A DNA stretch of 64,000 nucleotides from Aureimonas jatrophae (GTDB lineage: Bacteria; Pseudomonadota; Alphaproteobacteria; Rhizobiales; Rhizobiaceae). Shown here piece after piece: positions 8,994 to 16,326 of the stretch; within the stretch, counting starts at the first letter, position 1; each line of letters begins with the position of its first letter. The stretch covers positions 1-64,000 of the forward strand of contig NZ_FNIT01000011.1 in the NCBI RefSeq assembly GCF_900104035.1, written 5' to 3'. The notes under the pieces were generated by a model. It saw only the letters and a list, made by a program, of their open reading frames with translations, did no database searches and was not told where the DNA came from. A program made the translations under genes and the position numbers.

Positions 8994-9926
8994 ATGGCGA
9001 TTCCCGACTACCAATCCCTCATGCTCCCCGTTTTGCGCCATGCGGCCGGCGGCGAGACGCGGGTGCCGGATGTCTCCGAAAAGATCGCCGACGAGTTCGG
9101 CCTGTCCGACGTGGAGCGCGACGAACTCCTGCCGAGCGGTCGCCAGCGCGTGCTGCACAACCGCATTCACTGGTCGAAGTTCTACCTGTCGAAAGCCGGT
9201 CTCGTCGTCTTTCCGGCTCGTGGGCGCTTCGTTGCGACCGATGCGGGGCGGGCGCTCCTAGCCAGTCCGCCCGAAAGGCTCGATACGCGCTTCCTGGAGT
9301 CCTATCCGGCCTTCCGGTCCTGGTACCAGAAGGAAGGTGGGCAGGAGGCGGAAGGGGCAATGGCCGCCGTGGTGCCGGGTTCGCCGGTTGCGGACCCGCA
9401 GGCCACGCCCGAGGAGCAGATCGACGCGGCCCACCGCGCCTTGCACGCAGCGCTTCGGGCGGAACTGCTGGATCGCATCCGTGACAACTCGCCCGCTTTC
9501 TTCGAGCGCCTGATCGTCGATCTGCTGGTGGCGATGGGCTACGGCGGTGGTCACAAGAACGCCGCCGAGCAGCTCGGGCGCTCCGGAGACGGTGGCGTCG
9601 ACGGCGTTATCAGCGAGGACCGCCTCGGTCTCGATCGGATCTACGTGCAGGCCAAGCGCTACGCGGAAGGGAATTCCATCCAGCGCCCGGAGCTGCAAAG
9701 CTTCGTCGGCTCGCTCGTCGGTCTCGGCGCCTCCAAGGGCGTCTTCGTCACGACGTCGAGCTTCACGAAGGGCGCCACGGAATACGTCCGCAACTTGCTC
9801 CAGCGCGTCGTGCTGATCGACGGAGAACGCCTGACGGCGCTCATGATCGAGCACGGCGTCGGCACGAGGCTTCAAATCCGGATCGACATCCAGCGCCTCG
9901 ACGAGGACTTCTTCACCGAGGACTGA
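8994..9926 (+). CDS. mrr: Mrr-type (type IV) restriction endonuclease
   Basis: A 310-residue protein predicted to cut DNA carrying foreign methylation. Residues ~1-90 are the Mrr N-terminal winged helix (LPSGRQRVLHNRIHWSKFYL, GLV...RGRFVATDAGRALL). Residues ~165-285 form the Mrr_cat PD-(D/E)XK domain: FERLIVDLLVAMGYGG, then GDGGVDGVI with the catalytic Asp, then YVQAKRY (the QxK variant), then GVFVTTSSFTKGA. Length matches E. coli Mrr (~304). It lies 318 bases behind hsdS with the small winged-helix gene between. The pairing of type I and type IV enzymes is typical of defence islands and requires that the host HsdM methylation be tolerated by this Mrr. Confidence 0.93.
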   Translation: MAIPDYQSLMLPVLRHAAGGETRVPDVSEKIADEFGLSDVERDELLPSGRQRVLHNRIHWSKFYLSKAGLVVFPARGRFVATDAGRALLASPPERLDTRFLESYPAFRSWYQKEGGQEAEGAMAAVVPGSPVADPQATPEEQIDAAHRALHAALRAELLDRIRDNSPAFFERLIVDLLVAMGYGGGHKNAAEQLGRSGDGGVDGVISEDRLGLDRIYVQAKRYAEGNSIQRPELQSFVGSLVGLGASKGVFVTTSSFTKGATEYVRNLLQRVVLIDGERLTALMIEHGVGTRLQIRIDIQRLDEDFFTED

Positions 9927-10311
9927 CCGCTTGGGGCTGTCGTCGTCCGCGGATGTGATGTGCGTCGGGTCGCCTTCCCCGCAACGGGGTTCAGGAGGTG
10001 GTTCCGTTGGATCCGGTCGAGGATGAGACGGGATGGCGAACCTGGTCGTATGGACGAAGACCTTCGAAGCGAACCGGGAGTCAGTCGTGGGTGCCGGAAT
10101 GCTGGGCGTGCGGGGGTACATTCAGCGCGAATGTGAGGCCCTACATCTGGCGGCACACCCGTTCAGCGACTCATCATAGCTCGAAGCGAACGCGCAGGGA
10201 CGTTGCAAGGACGAGCACGAACAGCAGGCAATTGCAGTGGGGAAAGAAGTGGGGATCAGTCTCGAGCCGATCGAATTTTCACTGCAATTTCAATGACTTG
10301 AGTAAATAAAC
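9927..10311. other. Island-tRNA junction, no gene seen
   Basis: This stretch runs from the mrr stop to the 3' end of tRNA-Ser. The open frames it holds have no family signature or ribosome site. It is where an attachment-site repeat or an integrase gene would be expected, but I see neither. I found no clear second copy of the tRNA 3' end by eye in bases 1-10,311. Confidence 0.5.
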
Positions 10312-10401
10312 TGGCGGAGGGAGGGGGATTCGAACCCCCGATACGGTTTCCCGTATACACACTTTCCAGGCGTGCGCCTTCAACCACTCGGCCACCCCTC
10401 C
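10312..10401 (-). tRNA. tRNA-Ser (anticodon GGA)
   Basis: A 90-nt gene read on the minus strand from 10401 to 10312. It has acceptor arms GGAGGGG/TCCCTCC, the D-arm GCCGAGTGGTTGAAGGC and the anticodon loop CTGGAAA with GGA at 10367-10365. It also has a long class II variable arm (ATACGG/CCGTAT) and a T-arm with GGTTCGAATCC. The discriminator G and CCA end are encoded. The long variable arm and GGA anticodon identify serine, decoding UCC/UCU. Its 3' end faces the restriction island on the left, the orientation used by tRNA-targeting integrases. Confidence 0.97.
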
Positions 10402-10660
10402 AAGCCGCTCCTGGGAGCGGCGTCGGTCCGCGGCGGGCCGCGTCCGGATCGGGGGGCACTAGCATCCGGTGATCGGCCAAGGCAAGCGCAATTCGCGCAC
10501 GGGCGCCCGCACCTGGTCCAGCCCGCACCAAGCGCCCGTGGCTCGGTCTTGGCGCGCTTTGCATCGGGCGTCGCGGTCACTATGATGGGCATGTTTCGTG
10601 CAAGGCCTGTCCTGCTGTCGCCGCCATGGTGCGGTCTCGAACGCCTGAAGGAGAACCGTC

Positions 10661-11017
10661 ATGCGATTGGTCGCCTGGACGCTGCGCCTCCTGGGGTGTC
10701 TCGTTCTGGCCGTTGGCGTGGTGCTCGCGGTCGGCGATGCTGCCCGATCCATCGCCGCCGATCGACTCACGCTTCTGTCGATCGACGAGACGCTGGCGAT
10801 GGCCATGCCCGCCAACCCAGCGGAAGCCGCCACGGCAGGGCCGGCCGCCTCCGGCGTGTTCGGCGCTGCCAGCGAAGGGGCGCCACTGAGCGCGGTATTG
10901 GGCCTTCAGCCGGCTTCCGTGGTCGCGGGCCTTGCCGGTCTCCTCCTGATTGCGCTCGGGCGCCCGCAGGGTCGCGGTCGCCGCAGCTATGCCCCGCGAC
11001 GCAGCAAGGCGGAGTAG
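10661..11017 (+). CDS. Small hypothetical membrane protein
   Basis: A 118-residue protein with a hydrophobic segment at ~7-26 (signal peptide or anchor), an Ala/Pro-rich middle, a second hydrophobic helix at ~85-102 (PASVVAGLAGLLLIALG) and a basic tail (RPQGRGRRSYAPRRS). It looks like a two-pass inner-membrane protein with both ends in the cytoplasm, or an exported protein with a C-terminal anchor. The ATG has a good ribosome site (AAGGAGAA, ~8 bases upstream). Similar short proteins are found in Hyphomicrobiales without assigned function; I recognise no catalytic motif. The start of the upstream tRNA gene lies 260 bases away with nothing identifiable between. Confidence 0.7.
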   Translation: MRLVAWTLRLLGCLVLAVGVVLAVGDAARSIAADRLTLLSIDETLAMAMPANPAEAATAGPAASGVFGAASEGAPLSAVLGLQPASVVAGLAGLLLIALGRPQGRGRRSYAPRRSKAE

Positions 11018-11062
11018 AGGCCGCCGGCGCGCCCACGTTTTTTGGTGCACCCGCCCGCAAGG

Positions 11063-11081
11063 CGTGCCAGTTTGCGGCACG
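11063..11081. promoter_or_regulatory. Inverted repeat upstream of the BMP-family gene
   Basis: CGTGCC and GGCACG form a 6-bp inverted repeat with a 7-base spacer, about 80 bases before the start codon at 11159. It is a candidate operator for the binding-protein gene. The regulator is unknown and the repeat is short enough to be chance in GC-rich DNA. Confidence 0.25.
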
Positions 11082-11158
11082 TTTCGCCGGAATTCGTTCG
11101 CGGACCGGCGGACTGCACGTGCCCCTCGTGTCAACCCACAGGACCCTCGACGACGCTC

Positions 11159-12157
11159 ATGAAGCACCTCCTCGCCGCTCTTCTGGCCGCCAGCGCTTCC
11201 CTGGCCGGGGCCAACGCCCAGGCTGCCGAGATCAAGCCCGCCGTGATCTTCGATCTGGGCGGCAAGTTCGACAAGTCCTTCAACGAATCGGCCTTCAATG
11301 GAGCCGAGCGCTTCAAGACCGAGACCGGAACCAGCTACCGCGAGTTCGAGATCCAGAACGAGTCGCAGCGGGAGCAGGTGCTGCGTCGCTTCGCGCGCGA
11401 CGGCCATACGCCGATCGTGGCCGTCGGCTTCGCCCAGCAGGCGGCGGTCGAGGCCGTGTCGAAGGACTATCCCGACCTTCAGTTCGCGATCATCGATACG
11501 GTCGCGGCCGGCGACAACGTGCGCTCCATCCTGTTTCGCGAGGAGGAGGGCTCCTATCTGGTCGGCATGCTGGCGGGCTTGAAGTCGCAGTCCGGCACGG
11601 TGGGCTTCGTGGGCGGCATGGACATCCCGCTGATCCGCAACTTCGCCTGCGGCTACAAGGGCGGCGTGATGGCGGCCAAGGCGGACGCCAAGTATCTCGA
11701 GAACATGACCGGCACGACGGCGGCCGCGTGGAACGACCCGGTGCGTGGCGGCGAACTGGCGCGCGCGCAGATCGACCAGGGTGCGGACGTGATCTTCCAC
11801 GCCGCAGGCGCAACGGGCGTCGGTGTTCTTCAGGCCGCGGCCGATGCCGGCAAGTTCGGTATCGGCGTCGACTCGAACCAGAACATGCTGCATCCCGGCC
11901 GCGTCCTCACCTCGATGGTGAAGCGCGTCGACAATGCCGTCTATCAGGCCTTCGCGGATGCGGCGGGCGACAAGTGGACGGCCGGAACCCAGGTGCTCGG
12001 TCTGAAGGAGGACGGGGTCGGCTACGCGGTGGACGACAACAACCGTTCGCTGTTGACCCCCGAGATGACGGCCGCCGTCGAAAAGGCCAAGGCCGACATC
12101 GTGGCGGGCACCACCAAGGTCCACAACTACACGACCGACAACAACTGTCCCTACTAA
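11159..12157 (+). CDS. BMP-family ABC transporter substrate-binding protein (orphan)
   Basis: A 332-residue periplasmic binding protein of the BMP/PnrA/Med family, which binds purine and pyrimidine nucleosides. Residues ~1-21 are a signal peptide ending at ANAQA. The mature part opens with IKPAVIFDLGGKFDKSFNES, the family's substrate-site block, and has GFVGGMDIPLIRNFACGYKGG at ~155-175 and VIFHAAGATGVGVLQAA at ~215. The start at 11159 is chosen because the signal peptide begins there, although the frame is open further upstream. No permease or ATPase lies beside it. The matching transporter genes (42.8-47 kb) lack a binding protein, so this is the likely partner. A strong hairpin follows the stop. 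Confidence 0.9.
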   Translation: MKHLLAALLAASASLAGANAQAAEIKPAVIFDLGGKFDKSFNESAFNGAERFKTETGTSYREFEIQNESQREQVLRRFARDGHTPIVAVGFAQQAAVEAVSKDYPDLQFAIIDTVAAGDNVRSILFREEEGSYLVGMLAGLKSQSGTVGFVGGMDIPLIRNFACGYKGGVMAAKADAKYLENMTGTTAAAWNDPVRGGELARAQIDQGADVIFHAAGATGVGVLQAAADAGKFGIGVDSNQNMLHPGRVLTSMVKRVDNAVYQAFADAAGDKWTAGTQVLGLKEDGVGYAVDDNNRSLLTPEMTAAVEKAKADIVAGTTKVHNYTTDNNCPY

Positions 12158-12164
12158 GGACGCA

Positions 12165-12197
12165 GACAGGCGTTGTCCGACGCGGACAGCGCCTGTC
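12165..12197 (+). terminator. Hairpin terminator after the BMP-family gene
   Basis: GACAGGCG/CGCCTGTC arms (12165-12172, 12190-12197) enclose TGTCCG/CGGACA (12174-12179, 12183-12188) with a U-G pair joining them. This gives a continuous stem of about 15 bp with a 3-base loop, 8 bases after the stop codon. No U-tract follows, as often in high-GC genomes. It explains the gene's monocistronic layout. Confidence 0.7.
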
Positions 12198-13675
12198 ACG
12201 CAAGGAGCCCCCGGCTGGCTCCGTATCGGCACACTGGACGTCCCGCATACCGCTGTGGGACGTCGCGTACACGATCTGGTGCCAGCCCGCTAAGGAACGC
12301 GATCGACAGGCTGCTGAAGCCAGCGTTAGCGTCGCGCCGGCCAGAACCCGTACTGGATCGACGTCAGTGGCGGACGCGGCCCATTGCTCGGCTACCCTGC
12401 AAGCGCGAGGGGAGCCGGCGCTTGGGTTGCGACGCTCGTCGTCGACTGGGCGCGGTGGAAAGAGCGACTGGTCGATGCCGACGGCGTTGGTGCGCCGGCG
12501 CCAGGGCGTACAGCGCGGTCGTCGCCGTCGCGTTGGACCTGAGCCGGAGCCGAACGGCTGCGATCGAGGTCCAAGTAAGCTCGAAAGCGGAAAACGGTGA
12601 TCGAACCCTTCGTTCTTCTGTCGAGCAAACCACAGCGGTTCATAGGTCAGGATCCGGAGATGCTGGCCGGATTGCGAATGGCCGTCCACGCCACCTGATC
12701 GAGCTTTTGGTCTTGCTCCGGCAACTGGCGTCCGGCAGCCGCGCGACTGACGCCGACCCCCGCATCGGCCAGGTCCGCACGTAGAGGGGAGGGGGTCGCA
12801 CCGGATCGGCTCGCTTGTGCGGCACGACGACGAAGGTGAGGTGGCGCGGTGAAGGGGTGACCGAGCACACCGATTGCGCGGCTCGGTGCTCCAGCATCCG
12901 TCGCATTTCCCCTTCCTCGATCGTCGCTTGATACCCCACGGTCCGTCGATGCCGGCGGTCGCCGGTTAGGCAGCGTCTCTTCATACCCACATTGGCATCC
13001 CGCAGCACTCGAGGTGCGCGCACCCAGGTTGTGATCGATGCGGGAGTTTATGCAAGAAGACGCAGAGAAGTCGGGTGCCGCAAAGGCGATGCTCGATGGG
13101 GCTGCGGAGAAGATGGAGAACGCTCAACGAGCCATCGGCGATCAGTTACGCGAGCCGCGGTACGCACAGCGCCGTATCGGGTCGACGACCTCATACCGCC
13201 GCTGGATCCTGAGCCGGAGTCCGGTCCTCTTTATGCGTCGTCGGCATCCTGACCGACTGCTTTGGCTCCCGGCGCGCCGACGACCGGAGGCTCCGAAGCC
13301 TGTCCCGTGCGCTGGGGGCATGCGATCTAACGATCTTTGCGTCGCTGCCGCGCTGCTCGTTCTCGGTCCTGACGCGGGCGCGTTCGCTGCATCGCCCAAC
13401 TGTCCGGGAAGCTGCGCTGGCGGCAAGGCCCCCGCTTCGCGCGGCTCGCACACGCCATGCCGGCGCGGGAGCTTGGCGGGCGCGAGCTCGCCGTCCTGCA
13501 CCCGAACGCCGCTCTAGGCCGGCCGGCATCCGATGGCTTCGATATGCCTATCTGGTCGCATGTCCTCCGGGTCTCCGGTCGTCTCGCCATCCGGAGCCCA
13601 CCCGTCCATGCGGTCCATGGCCTCGACCTGAGCCAGACCAGGATCCCGGAAGCGCATGAATGTGTCTGAGAAAGG
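12198..13675. other. 1.5-kb stretch without a supportable gene
   Basis: Open frames exist on both strands but are rich in Arg, Ser and Pro in the way that antisense frames of GC-rich DNA are, and none has a ribosome site or family signature. A short frame from 13038 begins plausibly (MREFMQEDAEKSGAAKAMLDGAAEKM, in two parts: MREFMQEDAEKSG and AAKAMLDGAAEKM) but degenerates after ~45 codons, so it may be a gene relic. I see no tRNA and no repeat array. Confidence 0.4.
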
Positions 13676-13870
13676 CTAGCGGTCGCGCAGACGTCTCCGC
13701 TCGTAACCGGCTGAAATCTTTGCATCCCGCTCTTCATCCATAGCCCGCTGCGCCCGAATAAGGGAAGCGATCGTCTCGTGGACGTCGCCGCCGCAGGCTT
13801 GAATCGCCTCCGCTACCGCCACGTCGATTTCCTCGATCACGGACTGCCGTTCCGGTGTCGCCATCGTCAT
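13676..13870 (-). CDS. Small conserved hypothetical protein
   Basis: A 64-residue helical, charged protein ending GYERRRLRDR. The central segment AIQACGGDVHETIASLIRAQ resembles a family of short rhizobial proteins with the pattern ACxGDxxxAVxxLLxANxxL and a Gly-Tyr-Arg-rich end; function unknown. A GGAAGGGG ribosome site lies just upstream; its spacing better suits the second ATG (13864) than the first (13870). It stands alone between non-coding stretches, on the strand opposite to its neighbours. Confidence 0.5.
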   Translation of the reverse strand: MTMATPERQSVIEEIDVAVAEAIQACGGDVHETIASLIRAQRAMDEERDAKISAGYERRRLRDR

Positions 13871-14390
13871 TCCCCTTCCGATTCGCTCCGGCTGATGATG
13901 ACTCCGGTAAGGCTCTCAGGGAAGCTTTTGTTCCTAATTCGTTCCGCTTCGTAGGAATGGCTTCCCGGTCGAGGGACCCAGGTTCGAGCTCATGGAACTC
14001 GGGACGTAGGGCAGCCTCGAACCGCAGCCGATCACCATCAAGGCGCTGAGCGTCGTCGCTCTCGACACGAGGCCCTTGAACCGTTTTCTCGACCTGTCGG
14101 GGGTGAAGCGGACGGTTTTCGGCAGGCTGAAGCCGACCCGGCTTCCTCGCCCGCGTGCTGGACCTCCCCCTTGGCGAACGAGTTGGCACCCTTCCGCCTT
14201 CGATCACGCCATGCCGACGCCGCCCGAAGTCGTCGAGATCGCAAAAGAGATGCTCGACGCCAACCCCTGCGCTGTGGTTCCAGGGATCAAGCATGGCGCC
14301 GGTCTCACCGTTGCACCCTTGTGCGCTTGCCGGACGATAAACGTTCTGTATTTGTTCTGAGATCGGAGGATCCGGGACAAGGACGACGAG
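13871..14390. other. 520-base stretch without a supportable gene
   Basis: It separates the small minus-strand gene from the DUF3572 gene. The open frames in it are short, Arg/Pro-rich and lack ribosome sites. I see no structured RNA or repeat in it. The promoter for the DUF3572 gene presumably lies at the right end. Confidence 0.4.
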
Positions 14391-14687
14391 ATGCTGGAAC
14401 TGCGTACGCTGCGACGAGCGCCCGATATCGATGCCGAGGCCGTCGCGATCGATGCCCTCGCCTTCATCGCCGGCGACCAGGAGTTGCTGGGGCGCTTCCT
14501 GGATCTGACGGGTTTGCGGGCGGACGAGATCCGAGCGGCCGCCGGGCAGCCCGGCTTCCTCGTCGGCGTGCTGGATTTCGTGTTGGCGCATGAGCCGACG
14601 CTGGTGACCTTCTGTCAGAACACGGCCACCGAACCGGAGATGATACAGATCGCCCGCGACCGGCTGGATGGCGCGACGGCCCGGTGA
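14391..14687 (+). CDS. DUF3572 domain protein
   Basis: A 98-residue cytoplasmic protein matching the alphaproteobacterial DUF3572 family. The signature is AIDALAFIAGDQELLGRFLDLTGL at ~18-42, then ADEIRAAAGQPGFLVGVLDFVLAHEPTLVTF at ~43-75. The family is small, all-helical and of unknown function; it occurs widely in Hyphomicrobiales as a single gene. Length is normal. It appears monocistronic: the nearest downstream gene begins 350 bases later behind its own candidate promoter. Confidence 0.8.
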   Translation: MLELRTLRRAPDIDAEAVAIDALAFIAGDQELLGRFLDLTGLRADEIRAAAGQPGFLVGVLDFVLAHEPTLVTFCQNTATEPEMIQIARDRLDGATAR

Positions 14688-14952
14688 TCGGAGCGCTTGG
14701 GAACGCGTCGGGTGGCCCACGACGTGTTGCGGTTCGTCGTCGCGTCGGCAAGCGCGACGGACTTGCGCCGATCCGGCAACGCCGCCGCGCCGATCGAACC
14801 GATGTCCGGGACGCTCGAGCTGCCGCACGGCGTCGCCCGATCGCGTGCCGTGCCGCTAGATCGCATGGATTGACGGTTCGGCAGATCCCATCGCGTCCCG
14901 GACACCGGATCGCGCTACGCGCGAGGGCGGCTCGGGCGCGACCTTTGCCGGA
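14688..14952. other. Non-coding stretch after the DUF3572 gene
   Basis: No gene, repeat or structured RNA is visible. Together with the promoter region that follows (14953-15038) it forms a 350-base gap. Confidence 0.4.
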
Positions 14953-14991
14953 TATAATCCGGCTGAACCGAAGCTGAACCGATCGGTTCAG
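14953..14991 (+). promoter_or_regulatory. Candidate -10 box with an 18-bp palindromic operator
   Basis: TATAAT stands at 14953-14958, and a perfect 18-bp palindrome CTGAACCGATCGGTTCAG at 14974-14991. A half-copy (GCTGAACCGAA) sits directly before it at 14962-14972. The palindrome ends 47 bases before the start codon at 15039 and about 16 bases after the -10 box, where a TetR- or MarR-type repressor would block transcription. No good -35 box is visible. The regulator is not encoded next to it. Confidence 0.55.
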
Positions 14992-15038
14992 GCTGCTGTG
15001 GGCCGATAGCGCCTAAGACCGTCGTCACCGAAACACGA

Positions 15039-15596
15039 ATGGTGACGACGATGACCGACGATCTTCACGACACGCCCCGCCACGCTCCCGACGAAACGCT
15101 GCAGGCATCTGAACGGGCGGGACGCCGGCTGCGGCCGTCCCGGCGCAACGCCGTCCTCGGCGCGGGCGCCCTCGGCATCCTGGCGCTCGGCTTTGCCGGC
15201 GGCGCAGCGGCCTGGAGTGCGACCCAGCACCGCGAGGCCACCTTCGATGCGGGTCTTGCCACCACGCCGATCAGCCAACTCTCGAACGCGTCCGCGGTCG
15301 GCATCGCCGGAGAGGTCGCCGAAATCTACGGCAACAAGTTCGTCGTGAGCGACGGTGCCGCAAAGGCGTTGGTGGAGACCGGACGGGCAGGCGAAGGCGG
15401 TAAGCTCGTCACCGTTGGCGAGAGCATCACGGTCCAGGGCCGTTTTCGCGACGGCTTCCTCCACGCAAGCGCCATCCGGCATGCCGACCAGCGGATCGAT
15501 GAACTGGATCCGCCGCCCCCGCCCCATCGCGGACCCGGCCATGGCGCCCGCGATGCCGGACCGGCCACGTTGGAGGCTCCGGCTGACGCGAACTGA
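15039..15596 (+). CDS. Membrane-anchored protein with an OB-fold-like periplasmic domain
   Basis: A 185-residue hypothetical protein. Residues 1-44 are charged and cytoplasmic, ~45-64 form one hydrophobic helix (AVLGAGALGILALGFAGGAAA), and ~88-145 form a beta-rich domain (GIAGEVAEIYGNKFVVSDG, then GKLVTVGESITVQGRF). That domain reads like the bacterial OB-fold group (YgiW/NirD-like), whose members carry GxV..I....f.v.D.tG patterns. The tail is Pro/His/Gly-rich (PPPPPHRGPGHG), suggesting metal affinity. Gene 15759-16172, also exported and Pro-rich, follows after 162 bases, so the pair may form one unit. An alternative start is the ATG at 15051. Confidence 0.6.
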   Translation: MVTTMTDDLHDTPRHAPDETLQASERAGRRLRPSRRNAVLGAGALGILALGFAGGAAAWSATQHREATFDAGLATTPISQLSNASAVGIAGEVAEIYGNKFVVSDGAAKALVETGRAGEGGKLVTVGESITVQGRFRDGFLHASAIRHADQRIDELDPPPPPHRGPGHGARDAGPATLEAPADAN

Positions 15597-15758
15597 CCAT
15601 CGCGCGCGGCAAGACCAGACCCATCCCATCCCCCAATGTCCGGTGAGACCACCGGACAGATCGCGGGCCCCTTCGACGTCCACCCCTTTGGGACGCCACG
15701 GCTCACGCCCCATCCGAAAGGCGCCGGATCGGGCCTCTCGTTCAAGGATCGAGATCCC

Positions 15759-16172
15759 ATGCTCAAGTCAGCTCTGCTCGCGTCGGCATTGGCCGTCGGG
15801 TTGACCTCGTTCGCATCGGCGCAGGCGACGCCCGCACCGAACGCCCCACCGCCGCAGGCGGCCGCTGCCGCCGCCGCCATGCCGGGACCGGGGGGCGACG
15901 CCCGTCCTATGCCCGGCGACAGGCCGCCCCCGCCCCCTCCGGGCGAGGGACCACGACCGGGCGATCACCGCGGCCCGCCGCCCCCGCCGCCGATGGGCAA
16001 GGGTGTCGAAATTCGGCTCGGCCGCGATGCCGGTATCCGCATCAACTGCGGCGACGAGCCGATGGACGCCTGCATCGCGGCCGCCAAGCCGCTGACCGAC
16101 CGTATTCCGGACATGACCTTGCCCTCGGCGCCGACCGCACCGATCGGCACGCCGGTGCCCTCGGCGAACTGA
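15759..16172 (+). CDS. Secreted proline-rich small protein
   Basis: A 137-residue protein with a clear Sec signal peptide at ~1-22 (KSALLASALAVGLTSFASAQA). A low-complexity segment follows with runs of Pro, Ala and Gly (PPPPPPGEGPRPGDH, GPPPPPPMGKG). The short C-terminal region has IRLGRDAGIRINCGDEPMDACIAAAKPL, containing two cysteines that could form a disulfide. The ribosome site AAGGA is at 15746, giving good spacing. A strong hairpin follows. The compact C-terminal motif GIRINCGDEPMDAC is shared by small alphaproteobacterial exported proteins of unknown function. No enzyme motif is seen. Confidence 0.65.
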   Translation: MLKSALLASALAVGLTSFASAQATPAPNAPPPQAAAAAAAMPGPGGDARPMPGDRPPPPPPGEGPRPGDHRGPPPPPPMGKGVEIRLGRDAGIRINCGDEPMDACIAAAKPLTDRIPDMTLPSAPTAPIGTPVPSAN

Positions 16173-16181
16173 CAACGAGGG

Positions 16182-16209
16182 GCCGTGCGGCGGGACACCG
16201 CCGCACGGC
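16182..16209 (+). terminator. Strong hairpin terminator
   Basis: A perfect 12-bp stem, GCCGTGCGGCGG (16182-16193) and its complement (16198-16209), has a 4-base loop and lies 9 bases after the stop codon of the proline-rich gene. No U-tract follows. It should end the transcript from the palindrome-controlled promoter at 14953. Confidence 0.75.
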
Positions 16210-16326
16210 TCCACGGCGGGCACGAACTGGCGGTCCCGGACGGATCGCCGTTCGTCGCGCCGAACGTCGCGCCGGAACTCCTTGTGGGGCAACCCATCTG
16301 GTCCGGCCGCGTCGACGTCTTGCGAT

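Noticed and set aside
1-10311. A prophage as the source of the accessory region.
   Set aside because: No capsid, terminase, tail, lysis or integrase gene is visible; the content is IS fragments and restriction genes only.
10312-10401. A plus-strand reading of the tRNA sequence.
   Set aside because: Only the minus-strand reading folds with a GGA anticodon, class II variable arm and an encoded CCA end.
10997-11158. A purine-type riboswitch upstream of the nucleoside-binding protein gene.
   Set aside because: No conserved purine-aptamer loops are recognisable; only a short inverted repeat is present.
10372-12600. A long plus-strand open frame of 742 codons across the small membrane gene and the BMP gene.
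   Set aside because: It overlaps the tRNA and two genes with strong family or signal-peptide evidence in another frame; its composition is antisense-like.
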